From Acetobacteraceae bacterium H6797 (GTDB lineage Bacteria > Pseudomonadota > Alphaproteobacteria > Acetobacterales > Acetobacteraceae), in the NCBI GenBank assembly GCA_015223225.1, contig JADFCQ010000002.1, positions 699,354 through 763,353 on the forward strand: a stretch of 64,000 nt of DNA, in the 5' to 3' direction. A program made the translations under genes and the position numbers. Positions within the stretch are counted from its first letter, which is position 1, and every line of letters begins with the position of its first letter. The notes beneath the pieces are model-generated. The model did no database searches and was not told where the DNA came from. It saw nothing but the letters and a program-made list of their open reading frames with translations. Of the stretch, positions 1-9,205 are shown piece after piece.

Positions 1-81
1 CGACCCAGGGTGAACCCACTAAACCACATTCCGCATGTTTCAATTATTAACGACCGGCTGAACACGCGGTGTTTTTATAAA
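1..81. other. Non-coding edge of the window, downstream of comF
   Basis: I see no gene here. The stretch is AT-richer than the rest and lies just past the comF stop codon. A short dyad at 61-73 (AACAC, 3-base loop, GTGTT) runs into T residues on the plus strand, but a 5-bp stem is too weak to call a terminator. Confidence 0.4.
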
Positions 82-897
82 TCACACAGGAGAGCGATCC
101 CTCTCTTTAGGCGGCGTGCGAGCAATGGTCAGCAGATCCACCTGCACCGCACCGGCTTCAAGCAGGAGATCGGCGCAGGCTTCGGCGGTGGCGCCGGATG
201 TCAGCACGTCATCCACCAGCAGCGCCCGAAGCCCCTCGGGCCGCGCCCTGGCGCCGAGCGCGAAGGCGCCCCTGACGACGGAACGGCGCTCGCCCGCCCG
301 CAGATCCTGCAGCGGCGGCGTCTTATGCGGGCGCAGCAGCCAGTCCGGCGCCCAGGGCTTGCGCGAGATCGCGGCCAGGCGCTTGGCCAGCAACGCCGCC
401 TGGTTATAGCGGCGGGCGAGCAGCCGCGAGCGATGCAGCGGCACGGGCAGGATGATGTCGCATTCGGCCAGAAGCTCCGGCGCCGCCGCCGCCATGCGTT
501 GGGCGAGCCAGGGGGCCAGCTCCGTGCGGTCATTGTATTTCAGCGGCAGGACGAGCTGCTTCGCCCCCGGCCCGTAGACATAGGCCGCCCGCGCCCTGGT
601 GAAGGGCCTGGGCCGGGCAAGGCAATCGACGCAGAAGAGCAACCCGCCCTCGCTCACCGCCGGCCCATCGGGCGCGAGCGGCAGGCCGCAGCAATGGCAG
701 ATGGGGGCCGCGACGAGGCTCAGCTGGCTCCAGCAGGCCTCGCATTGCGAACCCTGGACGCTCACCGGCGCGTCGCAGCTCAGGCAATGCGGCGGCAGCA
801 GAGCGTCGATCGCACCTCGCCAGGCCGCCTCCGCCAGCCGGCGCAACGGGCCGGGCTCACCGAGGCTTCGGAGAAGCATCACGGCCGCAATCGGCAT
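82..897 (-). CDS. comF: ComF family phosphoribosyltransferase-like protein
   Basis: A 271-residue ComF/GntX-type protein. The N-terminal part carries zinc-ribbon cysteine pairs (C38/C41, C52/C55, then C67-C70 and C89/C92). The C-terminal half is a type I phosphoribosyltransferase fold with the PRPP-loop signature LLVDDVLTSGAT at about residues 227-238. ComF helps take up single-stranded DNA in competent bacteria; in proteobacteria the role is less certain. The ATG at 897 is chosen because translation further upstream (to 1026) gives low-complexity sequence and runs into the divergent methyltransferase leader; no strong Shine-Dalgarno separates 897 from 879. ComF divergent from this methyltransferase type is a common alphaproteobacterial arrangement. 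Confidence 0.85.
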   Translation of the reverse strand: MPIAAVMLLRSLGEPGPLRRLAEAAWRGAIDALLPPHCLSCDAPVSVQGSQCEACWSQLSLVAAPICHCCGLPLAPDGPAVSEGGLLFCVDCLARPRPFTRARAAYVYGPGAKQLVLPLKYNDRTELAPWLAQRMAAAAPELLAECDIILPVPLHRSRLLARRYNQAALLAKRLAAISRKPWAPDWLLRPHKTPPLQDLRAGERRSVVRGAFALGARARPEGLRALLVDDVLTSGATAEACADLLLEAGAVQVDLLTIARTPPKERDRSPV

Positions 898-1064
898 CAA
901 GAATGGGCGGGGAAAGCGGCATTCGGGCTCCTTCGCCGTCCCTTGTAACGGCCATGCTCGCGCTCGCCCAGGTCTCGCGAGACTTGCCCCGCCCTTGCCC
1001 TGACCCCCGGCAAGGCGCATCTGCACCGCAGGCCGCCCTCTCCGGGCCGAATGGAGTTCCGATC

Positions 1065-1955
1065 ATGTCCGAGCCGATGCGGATTTTCGACCGCCGCCTC
1101 CTGCGCCTGCGCCGCAGCCGCGCGGCCGCGACGGTGGATCGGGTGGCGCCCATTCTCGAGGACGCGGCCGAGCGGCTGATCGACCGGCTGGACGACACCA
1201 CCCATCGCTTCACCTGCGCGCTTGATATCGGTGGGCGCGGCTTCGTCGCACCCCTGCTGAAGGCGCGCGGCATCCCCTTCGTCACCTCCATGGACCTCGC
1301 CCCGGCCATGGCACAGCGCGGCGGTGGCCTGCCACTGGTGGGCGACGAGGAATGGCTCCCCTTCGCCGATGGTAGCTTCGACCTGGTGGTGGCGAGCCTC
1401 TCGCTGCATTGGGTAAACGACCTGCCGGGCGCGCTGGTACAGATCCGCAAGGCGCTGAAGCCCGACGGGCTCTTCCTCGCCTCGCTGCCCGGCCTGCCGA
1501 CGCTGACCGAGCTGCGCGAGGCGCTGCAAAGCGCCGAATCCGGCCTGCGCGGCGGCGTCTCGCCCCGTGTCTCGCCCTTTCCGGAACTGCGCGACGGCGC
1601 CGGGCTGCTGCAACGCGCGGGCTTCGCCCTGCCGGTGGCCGATGGGGAGGATATCGACCTCCGCTACCGCTCCCCCCTCGCCCTGCTGCGGGACCTGCGG
1701 GCGGCTGGCGAAGGCAATGCCGTGTTGGCGCGGGACAGTCGCATCCCGCCGCGCGACCTCTTCCCCGCCGCGCTGGCCATGATGCCCGAGGCGGAGGACG
1801 GCTACCGCGTGAGCTTCCGCCTGCTGGTGCTGACCGGCTGGGGCCCCGATGCCACGACCCAGAGCAAGCCCGCCCGGCCAGGCAGCGCAAATGTCCGCCT
1901 CGCCGATGCGCTGGGCACCGCCGAACAGGGCCTGGGCGAGAAGACGCGGCACTGA
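1065..1955 (+). CDS. SAM-dependent methyltransferase (BioC/NDUFAF5-like)
   Basis: A 296-residue class I methyltransferase. The N-terminus IFDRRLLRLRRSRAA resembles the start of the NDUFAF5/BioC-like group in alphaproteobacteria. Motif I is read as ALDIGGRGF and the post-motif as FDLVVASLSLHWVNDLPG, typical of the Methyltransf_11 fold. The start at 1065 is supported by GGAG 8 bases upstream; a longer frame from 903 would overlap the comF start. The substrate cannot be read from sequence. The mitochondrial relative hydroxylates an arginine of complex I, so a methyl-transfer role is assumed rather than shown. It is divergent from comF and followed by about 185 bases without a gene. Confidence 0.8.
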   Translation: MSEPMRIFDRRLLRLRRSRAAATVDRVAPILEDAAERLIDRLDDTTHRFTCALDIGGRGFVAPLLKARGIPFVTSMDLAPAMAQRGGGLPLVGDEEWLPFADGSFDLVVASLSLHWVNDLPGALVQIRKALKPDGLFLASLPGLPTLTELREALQSAESGLRGGVSPRVSPFPELRDGAGLLQRAGFALPVADGEDIDLRYRSPLALLRDLRAAGEGNAVLARDSRIPPRDLFPAALAMMPEAEDGYRVSFRLLVLTGWGPDATTQSKPARPGSANVRLADALGTAEQGLGEKTRH

Positions 1956-2141
1956 GTGGCTTGTAGGCGACGTCTCGGCATCGACATTCCGCCAATCTAG
2001 CCGGGCGGAGCGGGCATCGCGCTCGCGATGCGTTTCCGAGGGGATATCCACGCCAGAAGGTGGAGGCACCCGTCGGCCAAGCCCGGAATAACCGGCCAAG
2101 GCGGGGAGATTCGGCCAAGCCTCTAAGGTGCCGGTACGCAA

Positions 2142-2170
2142 GAGGCCTGCCGGAACCATCCGGCAGCCTC
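2142..2170 (-). terminator. Hairpin downstream of rppH
   Basis: A stem of CTGCCGGA / TCCGGCAG with loop ACCA, extended by GAGG/CCTC around a one-base bulge, sits 6 bases past the rppH stop on the minus strand. There is no clear T-run, so it may be a weak or Rho-assisted terminator. Confidence 0.5.
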
Positions 2171-2175
2171 CGTCG

Positions 2176-2667
2176 TTAGAACATCTCGGAGACCGGCTTG
2201 AAAGCCTCGGCGATGCGCTCGTAGATCGGGCGCTTGAAGCCCACGGCGAGGCCCGGCAGCTCCTCCAGCGAAGCCCAGCGCCAGGCGTCGAATTCCGGCG
2301 GCTCATCGACATCGAGGCGGATGTCGCTATCGACGCCCGTGAAGCGCAGGGCGAACCAGCGCTGCTTCTGCCCGCGATACTTGCCCTTGAAGGCCTTGCC
2401 GATCAGTTCCGGCGGTAGGTCGTAAGTGAGCCATTCATCGAGCTCGGCGATGATCTCGGCCTTGTCGGTGCCGATCTCCTCCTCCAACTCGCGCATCACC
2501 GCCTCACGCGGCTCCTCGCCCTCATCCATGCCGCCTTGGGGAAGCTGCCAGGCCCCCGCGCCGGTATCGGGCCGGCCGGGCTGCGGCGCGCGGCGGGCGA
2601 TGAAAACCTCGCCGCGATCATTGAAGAGAACGACGCCCACATTCGGGCGATAGGGCAGGTCACTCAT
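2176..2667 (-). CDS. rppH: RNA pyrophosphohydrolase RppH (Nudix)
   Basis: A 163-residue Nudix hydrolase of usual RppH length. The Nudix box occupies residues 45-66 and keeps the G...E...REL.EE.G pattern (G45, E51, REL 59-61, EE 63-64, G66). The N-terminus (YRPNVGVVLFNDRGEVFIARR) and the motif QLPQGG are typical of RppH/NudH. It removes pyrophosphate from the 5' end of mRNAs in the cytoplasm and so triggers decay. It is the last gene of a minus-strand envelope operon and its ATG overlaps the TGA of the upstream polysaccharide-deacetylase-like gene by four bases (ATGA), implying coupled translation. Confidence 0.95.
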   Translation of the reverse strand: MSDLPYRPNVGVVLFNDRGEVFIARRAPQPGRPDTGAGAWQLPQGGMDEGEEPREAVMRELEEEIGTDKAEIIAELDEWLTYDLPPELIGKAFKGKYRGQKQRWFALRFTGVDSDIRLDVDEPPEFDAWRWASLEELPGLAVGFKRPIYERIAEAFKPVSEMF

Positions 2668-3926
2668 CGGGGCTGGCCTTCAGGGCGGCGGATCATGACG
2701 GAAACGGGCGCGAGAACCAGGCCGCGCTCCGCCAGGGTCGAGGCCCAACTGGTGAGCCGCTCCACGGTGACGGGCGCCGGATCGGCGGCTATGCCCAGGG
2801 CCGAGCCCTTGTCGCGCGCGATGCGCTCCAACTCGGCGAGGCGACGGTCGATCTCGCCGCGCGTTGCCGGCTCATCGATCACCACATCCACACCGCGGCC
2901 CCAGGCCCGTTCGGGGTTTCCGGCGCCGGGGCGCGGGTCGATATAAAGCAGCCCGCGCGAGCGGAGATGGTCCTGCACCAGCCCGATCAGGTCGGGCACG
3001 GCGGCGAAGCGCTCGCCGCGCATGGCGCCCAGGGCTCCGACGGCGCCCACCTGCCCTTGCAGGCGCGAGAGCGTCCAGTCGAGCCGGTCGATATTCTGCT
3101 CGGGCGAGATGCCGGTGAGCAGCGCCCATTCGCCCGGGTCGTTGATGGGATAGCCCGCGGGCTCCAGCGGGAGGGCCGAAAGCAGCTCCATCCCACGGGC
3201 GCGCGCACGGTCCAGCAGCCCGTCATTGCGGCTGGCATAGGGGCTGAAGGCAAGGCCGACGGCGCCGGGCAGGCGGCGGATCGCCTCGTCGGAAAAGCTC
3301 TCGGACAGACCCATGCCGCCCATCACGATGCCGATGCGCGGGCGCGTATCGCTTCGGTCGAAAGCGCGGGAATAGGCACGGACGGGCGTACGGCCATCGG
3401 GGCCGACGCGGGGCAACGGGCCATAGCGTCCTGCCTCTTGCAAGGCCGGATCTGGCGGCGCGATGGGGCGGTCGGGCTGGATGACGGCGCGCGCGGGCAA
3501 GGGCGGCGGGGTCGGCGCGTCGGGCAGCGGGGGGGCGGCGACAGGGGCCGGCGGGGCCGGTGCCACGGCCTGGGGCGCGGCGGGCGGTTCGGCAGAGGCA
3601 GGGGCTCGCGGCGCCTCGGCCTGCTCGATGCGGGCCGGCGGTTCAGCAGAAGGTTGGGTCGCCGAAGCAGGCTCGGACGGCTGGTCCGTCGCCGAACCCG
3701 GCTGCCCGGCGACGGCCGGCTGACCGCTCATCGCCGACGGGTTCGGTTGAGCGGACGCCACCGACTGGCTCGCCTCGCCAACCGCCGCTGACTGAGATTG
3801 ACTGGCAGCCGCCGGTTGGGGCGGTGGGCCGAGCCGGTCGAGGGCGATGCCGCCCCCGGCCAGGCCAAGCCCGACAATCAACCAGAAAGCCCAGAGGGCT
3901 CGCCACCCCCCGGGCGGAGCGCGCAT
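2664..3926 (-). CDS. Divergent polysaccharide deacetylase family protein (YibQ-like)
   Basis: A 420-residue protein with an N-terminal membrane anchor (about residues 9-29), a long Ala/Pro/Ser/Gln-rich linker (about 30-170) and a C-terminal divergent polysaccharide deacetylase domain beginning near RIGIVMGGMGLSES. This is the DUF610/YibQ family, which normally sits next to envC and ctpA, as here. The domain is likely periplasmic and tethered by the linker. The family is linked by context to peptidoglycan turnover at division, but its enzymatic activity is not established. It lies between ctpA and rppH on the same strand. The linker is low-complexity, so its length is probably not conserved. 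Confidence 0.85.
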   Translation of the reverse strand: MRAPPGGWRALWAFWLIVGLGLAGGGIALDRLGPPPQPAAASQSQSAAVGEASQSVASAQPNPSAMSGQPAVAGQPGSATDQPSEPASATQPSAEPPARIEQAEAPRAPASAEPPAAPQAVAPAPPAPVAAPPLPDAPTPPPLPARAVIQPDRPIAPPDPALQEAGRYGPLPRVGPDGRTPVRAYSRAFDRSDTRPRIGIVMGGMGLSESFSDEAIRRLPGAVGLAFSPYASRNDGLLDRARARGMELLSALPLEPAGYPINDPGEWALLTGISPEQNIDRLDWTLSRLQGQVGAVGALGAMRGERFAAVPDLIGLVQDHLRSRGLLYIDPRPGAGNPERAWGRGVDVVIDEPATRGEIDRRLAELERIARDKGSALGIAADPAPVTVERLTSWASTLAERGLVLAPVSVMIRRPEGQPR

Positions 3927-3950
3927 CGGTGTTCTGCCCGCCCTTGGCCG

Positions 3951-5327
3951 CTACTGGGCAGCGCGGCGCTGCGCGGGCTGGGCCGAGGCCCAGTCACGCA
4001 GGAAGCCGAGCGCCTGCTGGAGCTGGAAATCCGTCTCCGGCTTGGTCGGGTCGAAGGCAGGCGCCCCCTCGGCCGGCTGGGACTGTACCTTCTCGCGGAT
4101 ACCGGCCGGCAGGTTCAGCGGCGGCAGCGGCGGCGTCGGCACGCGCGCCGTATCCTCATGGCGGAGCGAGCGGCGAAGATCGGCCTCGCGATCACGCTGG
4201 GCCGAAGCATTGCTCGCATCGGTGCGCGTCGCCTGCACCTCGATATCTGGCTCGATACCTGTCGCCTGGATCGAGCGGCCCGACGGCGTGTAGTAACGCG
4301 CCGTGGTCAGGCGGATGGCGCCATTGCCCGGCAGCGGCATGACGGTCTGCACCGAGCCCTTGCCGAAGGATTTCTGGCCCATCAGCACCGCGCGGCGATG
4401 ATCCTGCAGCGCGCCGGCCACGATCTCGCTGGCCGAGGCCGAGCCCGCATTGATCAGCACCACGACCGGGAGGCCGCCGGTGATATCGCCCGGCTTGGCG
4501 TTCCAGCGCTGCGAATCCTCGGGGCGGCGGGCGCGGGTCGAGACGATCTCGCCCTGCTCCAGGAAGTCATCCGACACCTGCACGGCCTGGTCGAGCAGCC
4601 CGCCCGGATTGTTGCGCAGGTCGAGGATGACGCCCTTCAGCGTGTTCCCGGCCTGGCGGCGCATCTCACTGATCGCCCGGCGCAGGCCCGCATCGGTCTG
4701 CTCGTTGAAAGAGGTGACGCGGACATAGGCCACGTCATTGCCCTCGAGCCGGAAGCGGACCACTTGCGGGCGGATTACGTCGCGGGTCAGGCTCAGGTCG
4801 ATGGGCTTCTGCTCGCCCTCGCGCCGGATGGTGATCTTGATGGTCGAGCCGCGCTCGCCGCGCATCTGCTCGACGGCTTCCTGCAGCGTCAGCCCCTGCA
4901 CGGAATTGCCGTTCAGGTGGGTGATGAGGTCGCCCGGCTTCACGCCCGCCTTGGCGGCCGGCGTATCGTCGATGGGCGAGATGACCTTGATATAGCCGCC
5001 TTCCTGCGTCACCTCGATGCCGAGGCCGCCGAATTCGCCGCGGGTCTGCACCTGCATGTCGCGGAAATTGCGCGCGTTCATGTAGCTGCTATGCGGGTCG
5101 AGGCCCTGGAGCATGCCGTTGATGGCATTCTCGATCGCGTCGCGGTCGTTGATCGGCTCAACGTAATCGGCGCGGACGCGCTCGAAGACGTCGGTGAAGA
5201 GATTGAGCATCCGATAGGTGTCGGAACGGCCCGAATCCTGCGCCCAGGCGGCGACGAGGGGGCCAACGATCAGTCCGGCGGCGAAAGCCGCGCCAATGCC
5301 AGCGAATTTGCCGATCTTGCGCGTCAT
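3951..5327 (-). CDS. ctpA: Carboxy-terminal processing protease CtpA (S41)
   Basis: A 458-residue S41 family protease exported by an N-terminal hydrophobic segment (about residues 8-29). A PDZ domain covers about residues 97-170 and the catalytic core follows. The Ser-Lys dyad reads as S298 in GSASASEI and K323 in FGKGS, 25 residues apart as in Prc/CtpA. The protease works in the periplasm, trimming C-termini of envelope proteins, often peptidoglycan hydrolases. The ATG at 5327 is preferred over 5390: the 21 extra residues are charged and precede the signal, and GGAG lies upstream of 5327. It sits between envC and the YibQ-like gene, the usual alphaproteobacterial order. Confidence 0.95.
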   Translation of the reverse strand: MTRKIGKFAGIGAAFAAGLIVGPLVAAWAQDSGRSDTYRMLNLFTDVFERVRADYVEPINDRDAIENAINGMLQGLDPHSSYMNARNFRDMQVQTRGEFGGLGIEVTQEGGYIKVISPIDDTPAAKAGVKPGDLITHLNGNSVQGLTLQEAVEQMRGERGSTIKITIRREGEQKPIDLSLTRDVIRPQVVRFRLEGNDVAYVRVTSFNEQTDAGLRRAISEMRRQAGNTLKGVILDLRNNPGGLLDQAVQVSDDFLEQGEIVSTRARRPEDSQRWNAKPGDITGGLPVVVLINAGSASASEIVAGALQDHRRAVLMGQKSFGKGSVQTVMPLPGNGAIRLTTARYYTPSGRSIQATGIEPDIEVQATRTDASNASAQRDREADLRRSLRHEDTARVPTPPLPPLNLPAGIREKVQSQPAEGAPAFDPTKPETDFQLQQALGFLRDWASAQPAQRRAAQ

Positions 5328-5530
5328 GCGCGTGATGCTCCTGCTCCGCCGGTGTTCTGCCGGACGATCTTCACCCAAAGACGTCTCCAAACCATTAAAG
5401 GCAGGAAGATTCCCACTGTTCTAACGCTATCCGCAGGGGCAGCGCATCTTCAACTTGTCAGCCGGAGCGGAGGCGTCAACCCCAGACTCCGTAACATAGG
5501 CTCTCGTTCGCCCCACGAAGCGGCCTCCCG

Positions 5531-6832
5531 TCAGCTACGCCCGCCATACCACCCTTTCGGGTCGACGGGTTGACCATTCCGGCGCAATTCCACGTAAAGC
5601 GTCGCCTTTCCGCTGCCATCGCCGTCGAGAAGCCCCACCGGCTCCCCCGCCAGCACCCGCTGGCCCGTGGAGGCATCGAGCCGGTCGAGTCCCGCGAGCA
5701 CGAAGTGGTAACCGCCGCCGCAATCGACGATCAGCAACTGGCCATAGGAGCGGAAAGTGCCGGCGAAGGCCGTCCGGCCCGTGCAGGGCGAGACGACGCG
5801 CGCGCCCGGCAGCGCCGCATAGGTCAGGCCGCGCGAGGGGCCGGCACTCGTATCGTCGCCCCAATCGCGCAGGATGCGGCCTGCGACGGGCGCGGCGCGG
5901 CCCTCGCGGGTCACGCGCGGCTGGGCGATCACCGGCTCGGGCTGCGGCGTGCGCTCGGCCTGGGCTTGCGCCTGGGCCTGCGAGTCGCGGCGGCGGGCTT
6001 CCTCCTCCTGGCGGCGGCGCGCCTCCGCCAATTCGCGGCGCCGTGCCTCGGCCGCCGCCCGGGCCTGGGCGCGTTCGAGCCGGTCCAGCGCCTCCTTGAG
6101 GTCGCCCGCGCGGGAGATCGCGGCCTCGGCGCGCCGATTGGCCTCGACTTCCCCTGCCCTCGCCTGCTGGCGCCGGGCGCGGGCCTCGGCCAGTTCCTGT
6201 TCAAGAAGAGCGACAGCGCGGCTCGCGGAAGCCCGCGCGTCGGCGAGGCGCCCGCGCTCCGCATCGGCCTGGGCGCGCAGGGCTTCGGCCTTGGCCTCGG
6301 CCTCGCGCAGGGCCTCGCCCTCGCGCTGGAGCTTTCGGCCCAGGCTGCGCAGAACAAGCGTGCCGCGCAGCGCATCCTCGGGCGGCGCGGGCAGCGCGAG
6401 CAGCGTCTCAGCGGGCCAGAGGGAAAGGCGCCGCATCACCGGCAGGAGCGGCGCCAGCGCATCGGCACGGCGCTTGGCCTCATCCTCGGCGGCAGCACGC
6501 GCGGCTTCGGCGGCCACGACGCGCTCGGTCGCAGCTTCCAGCGCCTGCTGCGCCTCGGCCGCGGCCTGGGCGGCCTTCACACGCTGTTCGGCGGCATCCT
6601 CTTCGGCGGCCTGGGCGGCTTCGCGCGCTTCGCGGCTCAGATCGGCGGCCTGACGCTCGGCCTGGGCGCGGGCTTCGGCGGCGCGCAGGCTCTCGCGCGT
6701 GGGTGCCTGGGCGAGCGCGGGTTGAAAGGCGAGGCAGAGCAGCGCCAAGCCGGCCCAAGGCCAGCGGCGCAGGCCGCGCCCCCCGCATGCGGACGGCCGA
6801 TGCTCAGGTAAAGGCTGAGCCAAGTACCGCAA
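5531..6832 (-). CDS. envC: Murein hydrolase activator EnvC-like protein
   Basis: A 433-residue protein with a signal peptide (hydrophobic about 25-42, likely cut after PALA), a long Ala/Glu/Arg-rich coiled coil (about 45-290) and a C-terminal M23/LytM domain (about 310-433). The LytM zinc ligands look degenerate: the segment GGGYHFVLAGLDRL lacks the HxH expected of active enzymes. This fits EnvC, which activates periplasmic amidases during septum splitting instead of cutting murein itself. It is the first gene of the envC-ctpA-yibQ-rppH operon and is divergent from the globin-type chemoreceptor, so its promoter should lie in 6833-7004. Confidence 0.88.
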   Translation of the reverse strand: MRYLAQPLPEHRPSACGGRGLRRWPWAGLALLCLAFQPALAQAPTRESLRAAEARAQAERQAADLSREAREAAQAAEEDAAEQRVKAAQAAAEAQQALEAATERVVAAEAARAAAEDEAKRRADALAPLLPVMRRLSLWPAETLLALPAPPEDALRGTLVLRSLGRKLQREGEALREAEAKAEALRAQADAERGRLADARASASRAVALLEQELAEARARRQQARAGEVEANRRAEAAISRAGDLKEALDRLERAQARAAAEARRRELAEARRRQEEEARRRDSQAQAQAQAERTPQPEPVIAQPRVTREGRAAPVAGRILRDWGDDTSAGPSRGLTYAALPGARVVSPCTGRTAFAGTFRSYGQLLIVDCGGGYHFVLAGLDRLDASTGQRVLAGEPVGLLDGDGSGKATLYVELRRNGQPVDPKGWYGGRS

Positions 6833-7004
6833 GTCCCCTGAATCCCCATCCCATTCTGCCAGATACTCCCCGCCGCGTCACTTTCCCATCGCATCGGGGG
6901 CATCGCAGCCGGGGAGGCGGAAAACTGTTACCCAGTGACTCTTTAGCGAAACCTTTACCCTCATGCGCTCTCATCGTCGGATCAGATGAGGAAGCTAGAC
7001 AGCC

Positions 7005-8354
7005 ATGACTGCCCGGATCGACTTTCGCGAGCGCCTTTCCTTTCTCGAGATCGATGACGAGGGCCGCAAGCTGCTGGCCGGCTTTCAGCCCGCCCTGAAA
7101 GAGGCGCTGCCGGGCATCCTGACGGATTTCTACAACCACCTCGCCCATTTCCCCGGCCCGAACTCGCTCTTCAAAAGCCCCGCCGCGCGTGAGCATGCGG
7201 CGAGTGCCCAGCTTACCCATTGGCTCCGCCTCTTCACGGCGCAATTCGATGAGGATTACGCCACCTCGGTGCGCGCGATAGGCCTCGCGCATAGCCGCAT
7301 CGGGCTGGAGCCGCGCTGGTATCTGGGTGGCTACGGCTTCATTCTCGGCCGCCTCTCCGGCCTGGCCTGCGGCTTCCATGACAGCCGCTTCGGCGGCGCG
7401 GCCGCGCGCAGGAAGACGGCGGCCCTCATCGCGGTGATGAGCCGCGTGCTGCTGCTGGACATGGAACTCGCGATCTCGATCTATATCGAGGAGAACAAGG
7501 CCAGCTACGAACGTCGCCTGAGCGATCTCTCAAGCCGCTTCGAGCAAGAAGTGGTCTCGGCGATGGATGCCGTGGCCGGCAATGCGCGCAGCGTGCAGGC
7601 CGCAGCCCAGGGCATGAGCGGCGCGGTGGACGATACCAACCGGCAGTTGGCCGCCGCGACGGAAGGCTCGCGCATCGCGTCTGAGAATGTGAACGGCGTC
7701 GCCGGTGCCACCGAGGAATTGTCGGCCGCCATTGGCGAAGTCTCGGGCCAAGTCTCGCGCACGGCCACCGCCGCGCGGCAGGCGAGCGAGTCGGCGCGCG
7801 AGACCAACCGCTCGATGGAGGAGCTGATCGGGGCCGCGCAGCGCATCGGCGAAGTCATCGGCCTGATCAGCGGAATCGCGAAGCAGACCAATCTCCTGGC
7901 GCTGAACGCGACCATCGAGGCCGCGCGTGCGGGCGATGCCGGCAAGGGCTTCGCCGTCGTCGCCAGCGAGGTGAAGGCGCTCGCTGCGCAGACGGCGAAG
8001 GCGACGGAGGAAATCGCGGGACAGATCGCCTCGATCCAATCCGCGACCAATGCCACCGCCGAAACCATCGACGGCATCGGCACGATGATCCGCGACATGG
8101 ACGACATCACCCAGGCCATCGCCGCCGCCGTGGAGCAGCAGCGCTCCACCACGCAGGAAATCGCGCGGAATGTCAGCGCGGCGGCGCTCGGTTCGCGTGA
8201 CGTGGCGGAGAATATCGAGGGCGTCAGCCGCGGCGCGGAATCCTCGGGCCGCTCGGCGAATAACGTGCTGCGCCTCGCGCAGGAGATCACCGGGCAGAGC
8301 GACAGGATGCGCGAAAGCCTCAGCGGCTTCCTCCAGGCGCTGAAGGTGGCCTGA
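7005..8354 (+). CDS. Globin-coupled methyl-accepting chemotaxis protein (HemAT-like)
   Basis: A 449-residue soluble chemoreceptor. Residues 1 to about 160 form a protoglobin sensor; H96 in [14 protein letters not shown] is the expected proximal haem ligand of globin-coupled sensors. The C-terminal part is a cytoplasmic MCP signalling domain whose hairpin tip includes [20 protein letters not shown]. There is no transmembrane segment or HAMP domain. By family it senses oxygen through haem and signals to CheA/CheW, none of which are in the window. A Shine-Dalgarno-like GAGGAAG lies about 11 bases before the ATG. It is divergent from envC. Confidence 0.92.
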   Translation: MTARIDFRERLSFLEIDDEGRKLLAGFQPALKEALPGILTDFYNHLAHFPGPNSLFKSPAAREHAASAQLTHWLRLFTAQFDEDYATSVRAIGLAHSRIGLEPRWYLGGYGFILGRLSGLACGFHDSRFGGAAARRKTAALIAVMSRVLLLDMELAISIYIEENKASYERRLSDLSSRFEQEVVSAMDAVAGNARSVQAAAQGMSGAVDDTNRQLAAATEGSRIASENVNGVAGATEELSAAIGEVSGQVSRTATAARQASESARETNRSMEELIGAAQRIGEVIGLISGIAKQTNLLALNATIEAARAGDAGKGFAVVASEVKALAAQTAKATEEIAGQIASIQSATNATAETIDGIGTMIRDMDDITQAIAAAVEQQRSTTQEIARNVSAAALGSRDVAENIEGVSRGAESSGRSANNVLRLAQEITGQSDRMRESLSGFLQALKVA

Positions 8355-8375
8355 GCCGCGCGGGCGGCCTTGCCT

Positions 8376-8400
8376 GCATTGTGCGATATCCGCACAATGC
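8376..8400. promoter_or_regulatory. Perfect palindrome, likely IclR-family operator
   Basis: Two 10-bp arms, GCATTGTGCG and CGCACAATGC, flank a 5-base centre (ATATC), giving a perfect 25-bp dyad that ends 3 bases before the regulator's ATG. Length and position suit an autoregulatory site for the IclR protein encoded immediately downstream. The arms do not form a terminator and there is no T-run. Binding is inferred. Confidence 0.7.
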
Positions 8401-8403
8401 AGC

Positions 8404-9177
8404 ATGGACACCGCCACCAAGCCCGATCGCGACCATATGCTGGTGCTGGAGAAGGGCCTCGCCGTCATCGAGTGCTTCGACGGCAAGGGGGCGCTGACCG
8501 TCTCCGAGGTCGCCGCCCTCACCGGCCTCTCCCGCGCCGCCGCCCGCCGCTGCCTGCTGACGCTGGAGCGGCTGCATTACGCCCGCTCGGACGGGAAGGC
8601 CTATCGCCTCGCGCCCCGCGTGCTGCGGCTGGGCTATGCCTATCTCTCGGAAAGCGCCCTGCCGCAGCTGATCCAGCCGGTGCTCGACCGGGTGAGCGCC
8701 ACGCTGAACGAAAGCTGCTCGGCGGCGGTGCTGGAGGATGACGAGATCCTCTACATCGCCCGGGCGGCCTCAGCCGAGCGGGTGATCGCGGTGGATCTCC
8801 GCGTGGGCGCCCGCCTGCCGGCCTTCTGCACCTCGATGGGCCGTGTGCTGCTCGCGGCCATGCCGAGCGCCGAGGCCGGGGCGCTGCTGCGCGCCAAGCC
8901 CCTGCCCCGCCGCACGCCCTTCACGCTCACCGATCCGGAGGCGGTGCTGGAGGAAATCGGCCGCGTTGCCGAACAGGGCTATTCCGTGGTGGAGCAGGAG
9001 CTGGACCACGGGCTGGTTTCGCTCGCCGTGCCGGTGATCGATGCCGGCGGCAATGTCGTCGCCGCGCTGAATCTCGGCATGCAGGCTGCCCGCGCCACGC
9101 CGGAGCGCCTGCTCAACCAGGCGCTGCCGCACCTCCTGCGCGCCCAGGCGGAATTGCGGCCGCTGCTGAAGGGCTGA
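8404..9177 (+). CDS. IclR-family transcriptional regulator (PcaR/PobR-like)
   Basis: A 257-residue regulator of normal IclR length. The winged-helix HTH lies at about residues 14-75 (LEKGLAVIECFD, then SEVAALTGLSRAAARRCL as the recognition region). The C-terminal IclR effector domain follows and includes FCTSMGRVLLA and GLVSLAVPV. The overall pattern is closest to the PcaR/PcaU/PobR group that controls aromatic catabolism, though no such genes are nearby. If the ATG at 8404 is used, the start lies against the palindrome with no visible Shine-Dalgarno. The second ATG (8437) is also possible and would leave the operator 36 bases upstream. It is convergent with the hydrolase gene that follows. 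Confidence 0.88.
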   Translation: MDTATKPDRDHMLVLEKGLAVIECFDGKGALTVSEVAALTGLSRAAARRCLLTLERLHYARSDGKAYRLAPRVLRLGYAYLSESALPQLIQPVLDRVSATLNESCSAAVLEDDEILYIARAASAERVIAVDLRVGARLPAFCTSMGRVLLAAMPSAEAGALLRAKPLPRRTPFTLTDPEAVLEEIGRVAEQGYSVVEQELDHGLVSLAVPVIDAGGNVVAALNLGMQAARATPERLLNQALPHLLRAQAELRPLLKG

Positions 9178-9205
9178 GCGGCCTCGCGGGCCGACGGAAC
9201 CGGCT

